From NCBI GenBank assembly GCA_017303615.1, contig JAFLCK010000010.1:87985-151984 (forward strand): DNA of 64,000 nucleotides, in the 5' to 3' direction. This document shows positions 60,782-64,000 of the stretch, in pieces; positions within the stretch are counted from its first letter, which is position 1, and the number at the start of each line of letters is the position of its first letter. The notes under the pieces were generated by a model. That model did not search any database and was not told the DNA's origin. It was given only the letters and a program-made list of their open reading frames with translations. The translations under genes and the position numbers were made by a program. Origin of the DNA: Obscuribacter phosphatis_A. Its GTDB lineage: Bacteria; Cyanobacteriota; Vampirovibrionia; Obscuribacterales; Obscuribacteraceae.

Positions 60782-60814
60782 AAAAAAAAGATTTTCGTCT
60801 AAAAATCTTTTTTT
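60782..60814. terminator. Bidirectional terminator hairpin, copy C
   Basis: An A-run, GATTTT, a short loop and AAAATC with a T-run form a stem of about 13 bp. It lies directly behind the 48-residue gene on the plus strand and is shared with gcvT readthrough on the minus strand. Confidence 0.75.
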
Positions 60815-60828
60815 GGAAAAAGTGACGC

Positions 60829-60876
60829 AAAGAAAGGAAAAAAGATTTTCTGCGGAAAATCTTTTTTCCTTTCTTT
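60829..60876. terminator. Bidirectional terminator hairpin, copy D (22-bp perfect stem)
   Basis: The stem arms 60829-60850 and 60855-60876 are perfectly complementary over 22 bp around a TGCG loop and contain the shared GATTTTC core. It lies 57 bp past the gcvT stop on the minus strand and 15 bp from copy C. Confidence 0.85.
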
Positions 60877-60932
60877 ATCTAACCAGCAAAGCCTTTTTCG
60901 GCTCTTGAGCAAGACAAGCCCAAACCGCTTGA

Positions 60933-62036
60933 CTACTTCTTCCGCTTGTACCATGGTCTAGCGACAACCTTGGCTGGAACCTTGGTATCTCTAATCGCAA
61001 TTGACAGCTCAGTGCCAACTTTTGTTAGCTCCTTTGAAACCATTGCAAAAGCAATTGGGTAACCTACAAAGATTCCTTGCGAACCACTCGTAACTGCACC
61101 GACCTCTTTGTCGCCCGAGAAGACTGCATAGCCCTGGCGAGGCAAAGCTTTTCCTTCAGCTTTCAGACAAACAATCTGACGGCTAATTTCTCCGGCTTTT
61201 TGCTTAGCAAGCACATCTCTGCCAATAAAGTCGCCTTTATCAGGCTTCACACTCCAGCCTAGACCTGATTCGATCGGACTGATGTCTTTCTCAAGCTCAT
61301 GACCATAAAGAGGTAGACCGGCTTCCAAGCGGAGAGTGTCTCTTGCACCTAGTCCACATGGTTCTATTCCTCTAGAGGCACCTTTCTCAAGCAAGGTATT
61401 CCAGAGCCATTCAACTTTTGCCGCATCGACAAAAATCTCAAAGCCATCTTCGCCGGTATAGCCGGTTCTTCCAAAGCTAATCTTGACACCATCTATGATG
61501 GCTTCGCCATAACCGAATGAGGGCAACTCAGCCACGAAACCGCCAGCCAACTCTGCCAGCAGTGGAACAGCTTGGGGACCCTGCAAGGCAAGCAGCCCAA
61601 GATCATCGGAAAGGTTGGTCAAACTGACGCCGAACTGTGAAGCATGGCTTTTGAGCCAGGCAAAGTCTTTATCAATGTTGGAAGCGTTAACAACCAGCAT
61701 GAAATTGTCTTTTCTTCTGTAGACAATCAGATCATCCACAGTGCCGCCATTTTCATAGCAAAGCTGCGAGTAAAGAGCACGATCTGGCACTGTAAGACGA
61801 TTAACATCGTTTGCGATGACATACTGCACAAAATCAGCGGCACGTTCACCAGTAACCAAAAACTCGCCCATATGAGAAACATCGAAGAGACCGACCTTCT
61901 CGCGGGTTGCCATATGCTCAGTGACAATAGACTTGTACTGCACCGGCATATTCCAACCGGCAAAATCCACCATGCGTGCATTCAGCTTCCGATGAGCGGA
62001 GGCAAGAGGTGTTTCCCTGAGAGTTGTTGTGGACAT
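60933..62036 (-). CDS. gcvT: Glycine cleavage system T protein (aminomethyltransferase)
   Basis: GcvT takes the aminomethyl group from lipoyl-GcvH, releases ammonia and gives methylene-tetrahydrofolate. The 367-residue protein has all family landmarks: LNARMVDFAGWNMPVQY, VGLFDVSHMGE (folate/catalytic region), LGLLALQGPQA, GRTGYTGEDGFEIFV and GLGARDTLRLEAGLPLYGHE. GGAG lies about nine bases before the ATG. It follows the TyrA-dehydratase fusion gene by 49 bp on the same strand and may be read from its promoter; there is no room for a glycine riboswitch in that gap. Two strong terminators follow. Confidence 0.96.
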   Translation of the reverse strand: MSTTTLRETPLASAHRKLNARMVDFAGWNMPVQYKSIVTEHMATREKVGLFDVSHMGEFLVTGERAADFVQYVIANDVNRLTVPDRALYSQLCYENGGTVDDLIVYRRKDNFMLVVNASNIDKDFAWLKSHASQFGVSLTNLSDDLGLLALQGPQAVPLLAELAGGFVAELPSFGYGEAIIDGVKISFGRTGYTGEDGFEIFVDAAKVEWLWNTLLEKGASRGIEPCGLGARDTLRLEAGLPLYGHELEKDISPIESGLGWSVKPDKGDFIGRDVLAKQKAGEISRQIVCLKAEGKALPRQGYAVFSGDKEVGAVTSGSQGIFVGYPIAFAMVSKELTKVGTELSIAIRDTKVPAKVVARPWYKRKK

Positions 62037-62085
62037 CTAGGTATCTCCGACTGATATATCGAGAAAAAGATACCACTATATGCAC

Positions 62086-63447
62086 TCAGGAAGGCCTTTG
62101 CACAAACAAGAAACTGGTGAAGTTTTCACTAAGATCTTGCAGATTGTCTTCGACAATCTTTAATCCGTTCAACCTGGCCAAGACCTTACTACCCATGGTT
62201 GCCACAGATTTGGGCAGCTTACCTAAACCAAGAAGCTGCGCCACCTTTGCATGGTCTACCAACTCGCCGTCTCCACTCTCTTGGGGCAGGTTGGGGTACT
62301 TTTTCTTGAGATTACCAGCGCATTGCCGGTAGACCTGAGGATGGGACATTATTTTCTCAATCTCAGAAAGCTCTGCATCCGGCGCAATCATTAGAGCATG
62401 GGCGATCTTGATGGCAAACTCCTCTACGATTTCGAAATTGTATGAAGACATAGCTTCAACCGACTCGGTGACGATGCCGCCTATTGAGTTGTGCATTGCA
62501 AACTGACCGCGATCTACCCGCCCCTCGTGCAAAGCTTTCAATACATTTTCGGTGGTATGCAAATAAATCAGTTCATAGGGTTGCTCGGGATAGCGTGACA
62601 TATAGTGCGTCGCCGCCTCTTCATTGAAACTACCTGCGCCTCCCTGAATACCTATAACTAAGCGGTCTTTGAATATACGATTGGGCAAAAGCTTGTTGAA
62701 TACCTTATCTTGCGCCGCAGACAACTTAACTCTCATAGGAATCGTATAAGGATTGTAAGTTTGCAAATCGACGAAGAGCTGCCAGCTATCGCGCGACACC
62801 TGCTCTCTAATGCGCAGCAGACCGGTAGCACCGGCGGTATCAATTGCCGTAGCCTTCATATTAAACTCATCAAGTATACGCCCGACAAAATGTGTCAAGC
62901 CCTGGCTTTCAGCCGCCTGGCGATCATGCTCATCGCAAGAAAGATCAAGCACTTTAGCGCCTTGGGCGGCAAAAACTTCTTTCAATTGAGCGGCATCAGA
63001 GGGCGCCATCGAAGCGTCCATGACTATCTTGAGATCCTTAATTGATAGCGAGCCAGCCTGGCGCTCAACGCTGTCAGGTCCAAACATCGGATGCATACAA
63101 AGCGCACGGGCACCAGGCAAAGCAGGCAAAAGTCTGGCGAAAACAGCAGCCGGATGAACCTTTACCGAAAGCAAGTCAACAAGTAATTTACCGCAAAGCA
63201 GATCTCTATGGTCTTTAACATGCGCTTCAAGAACCGACTCGAATGAAGAAATCGGCACTGCGTAGAAAATGGCGTCAGCACTCAAGGCAGCGCTTAGTTC
63301 GTCGACAAAGGTAGCGCCAGCAGGAGCGAACTTACGCCTGGACGCATCAATATCAAAAGTTACAACACTAAAGTGGGCGCTGAGAATCTCGGCAAACAAA
63401 GCTCCAAATCGACCAAGACCGATAACTGCACAAGTTTTGATTGACAT
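62086..63447 (-). CDS. Prephenate dehydrogenase-prephenate dehydratase fusion
   Basis: Residues 1-255 are a TyrA-type dehydrogenase: the nucleotide loop VIGLGRFGALFAEIL, FDIDASRRK, CMHPMFGPD (catalytic-site His 119) and GLTHFVGRIL. Residues about 262-450 are a prephenate dehydratase domain: IGIQGGAGSFNEEAATHY, FAMHNSIGGIVTESVEAM, VATMGSKVLARLNGLKIVED and NFTSFLFV. The last stands for the catalytic TRF motif with Arg replaced by Ser. There is no chorismate mutase and no C-terminal ACT domain. The protein could thus make both hydroxyphenylpyruvate and phenylpyruvate from prephenate, the branch point to Tyr and Phe, with no ACT-based feedback. Whether both parts are active is open. It is upstream of gcvT. 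Confidence 0.88.
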   Translation of the reverse strand: MSIKTCAVIGLGRFGALFAEILSAHFSVVTFDIDASRRKFAPAGATFVDELSAALSADAIFYAVPISSFESVLEAHVKDHRDLLCGKLLVDLLSVKVHPAAVFARLLPALPGARALCMHPMFGPDSVERQAGSLSIKDLKIVMDASMAPSDAAQLKEVFAAQGAKVLDLSCDEHDRQAAESQGLTHFVGRILDEFNMKATAIDTAGATGLLRIREQVSRDSWQLFVDLQTYNPYTIPMRVKLSAAQDKVFNKLLPNRIFKDRLVIGIQGGAGSFNEEAATHYMSRYPEQPYELIYLHTTENVLKALHEGRVDRGQFAMHNSIGGIVTESVEAMSSYNFEIVEEFAIKIAHALMIAPDAELSEIEKIMSHPQVYRQCAGNLKKKYPNLPQESGDGELVDHAKVAQLLGLGKLPKSVATMGSKVLARLNGLKIVEDNLQDLSENFTSFLFVQRPS

Positions 63448-63522
63448 AGGTATCCAATTACTTTGAAACGCCGATAAAGTTCTATGCCTTTATAACAACT
63501 CAACCAGAATTTGTCCAAATAA

Positions 63523-63552
63523 AGTGGGAGGCCTACAAGGCGACCTCCCACT
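63523..63552 (-). terminator. Rho-independent terminator of the Glu/Ala-rich gene
   Basis: AGTGGGAGG pairs with CCTCCCACT across a 12-base loop. On the minus strand it is followed by TTTATTT, and it lies 25 bp after the stop codon at 63577. Confidence 0.75.
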
Positions 63553-63576
63553 CAATCAGCGAATGAACGCTGAAGC

Positions 63577-64000
63577 CTATGCGGCTTGACCCATGTCACC
63601 ATCTTTCGCCGGCTCTTCAGTGGATTCGGCTGCGGCTTCTTCCGCTTCTTCCGCTGCTACTTCTGCAGGTGCTTCTTCCTCTGCTTCGGCTTCTGCTTCG
63701 GCTTCTGCTTCGGCTTCTTCCGCTTCCGCTGCTACTTCTGCAGGCGCTTCTTCCTCAGCTTCAGCTTCTTCTGATTCTTCCGCTTCGGCTGCTACTTCTG
63801 CCGGTGCTTCTTCCTCTGCTTCGGCTTCTTCCGCTTCCGCTGCTACTTCTGCAGGTGCTTCTTCTTCAGCTTCTGCTTCGGCTTCTTCCGCTTCCGCTGC
63901 TACTTCTGCAGGTGCTTCTTCCTCTGCTTCTGCTTCTGCTTCTTCTGCTTCTTCTGCTTCTTCTGCTGCTTCTTCTTCTTCTGCTTCTGCTTCTGCTTCT
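63577..64000 (-). CDS. Acidic Glu/Ala-rich C-terminal tail of a protein running off the window
   Basis: The minus strand is open from the right edge to TAG at 63577-63579, giving about 141 residues. Apart from the last dozen (AKDGDMGQAA), they are a repeat of EEEAPAEVAAEAEEAEAEA and shorter EA runs. Composition is almost only Glu, Ala, Pro and Val. The underlying DNA is an imperfect repeat of GAAGCAGAAGCC-like units. Such acidic tails occur on several exported or ribosome-associated proteins, and the identity cannot be told without the N-terminal part. A terminator follows. Confidence 0.7.
   Translation of the reverse strand, partial: EAEAEAEEEEAAEEAEEAEEAEAEAEEEAPAEVAAEAEEAEAEAEEEAPAEVAAEAEEAEAEEEAPAEVAAEAEESEEAEAEEEAPAEVAAEAEEAEAEAEAEAEAEEEAPAEVAAEEAEEAAAESTEEPAKDGDMGQAA
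63600..64000. repeat. Imperfect tandem repeat encoding the acidic tail
   Basis: Units of about 60 bp contain GCTACTTCTGCAGGTGCTTC and runs of GCTTCG/GCTTCT on the plus strand. They recur around 63655, 63733, 63790, 63840 and 63898. Confidence 0.85.

Noticed and set aside
62037..62085. Glycine riboswitch before gcvT
   Set aside because: Only 49 bp separate gcvT from the upstream stop codon, too short for a glycine aptamer.

Overview
The window looks like chromosomal DNA of a free-living bacterium with moderate GC. Gene content suggests the non-photosynthetic cyanobacterial relatives (Melainabacteria/Vampirovibrionia, probably the Obscuribacterales). The pointers are many secreted TPR proteins with low-complexity tails, response-regulator/Ser-Thr-kinase fusions, LysM-cysteine peptidase proteins and a giant multidomain protein, next to ordinary housekeeping genes. 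The lineage is an inference from gene style, not a database result. No phage, insertion sequence, tRNA, rRNA or CRISPR array was seen.

Layout. 0-16.7 kb: a metzincin-like secreted protease, glucosamine-6-phosphate deaminase, an exported cyclophilin, a winged-helix AbiEi/DUF6088-like protein, a secreted protein with duplicated helical repeats, dnaK, a DUF4388 plus degenerate GGDEF protein, a metallo-beta-lactamase-fold hydrolase, a probably frameshifted gene, a thioredoxin-fold protein, a DUF4149-like membrane protein, a secreted TPR protein and a membrane protein. 16.7-20.8 kb: a translation and protein-targeting block (HD phosphohydrolase, ffh, rpsP, khpA, a small T2SSE_N-like protein).

20.8-26.2 kb: a signalling locus. 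Two overlapping histidine kinase genes diverge from a receiver/winged-helix/Ser-Thr kinase fusion. One kinase has lost the phospho-acceptor His but keeps the ATPase boxes; the other keeps the His but has a decayed ATPase domain, so they may act as a complementary pair. A second receiver-Ser/Thr-kinase fusion lies at 45.8 kb.

26.6-45.8 kb: an accessory island with three papain/calpain-like cysteine peptidase genes. They are a double-LysM protein, a secreted EF-hand calpain homologue, and a protein of about 3815 residues that also carries a glycine-rich hydrophobic stretch, two GGDEF-like domains and a C-terminal HEFVH zinc-protease motif. Unknown genes lie between and beside them and could be partners or inhibitors. 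This is the best candidate for an undescribed system.

47.4-50.6 kb: a type II restriction-modification operon (D12-class adenine methylase, PD-(D/E)xK nuclease, and a third overlapping gene). 50.7-64 kb: an aldo/keto reductase, two paralogous TPR/retropepsin-like exported proteins flanking a glycosyltransferase, an acyl-CoA dehydrogenase, a HEAT-repeat protein, small secreted or membrane proteins, gcvH, gcvT, a TyrA-prephenate dehydratase fusion, and the acidic Glu/Ala-rich tail of a protein that runs off the window.

The DNA is rich in short tandem repeats, both between genes and in signal-peptide regions. A recurrent bidirectional terminator-like hairpin with a near-identical stem occurs four times.
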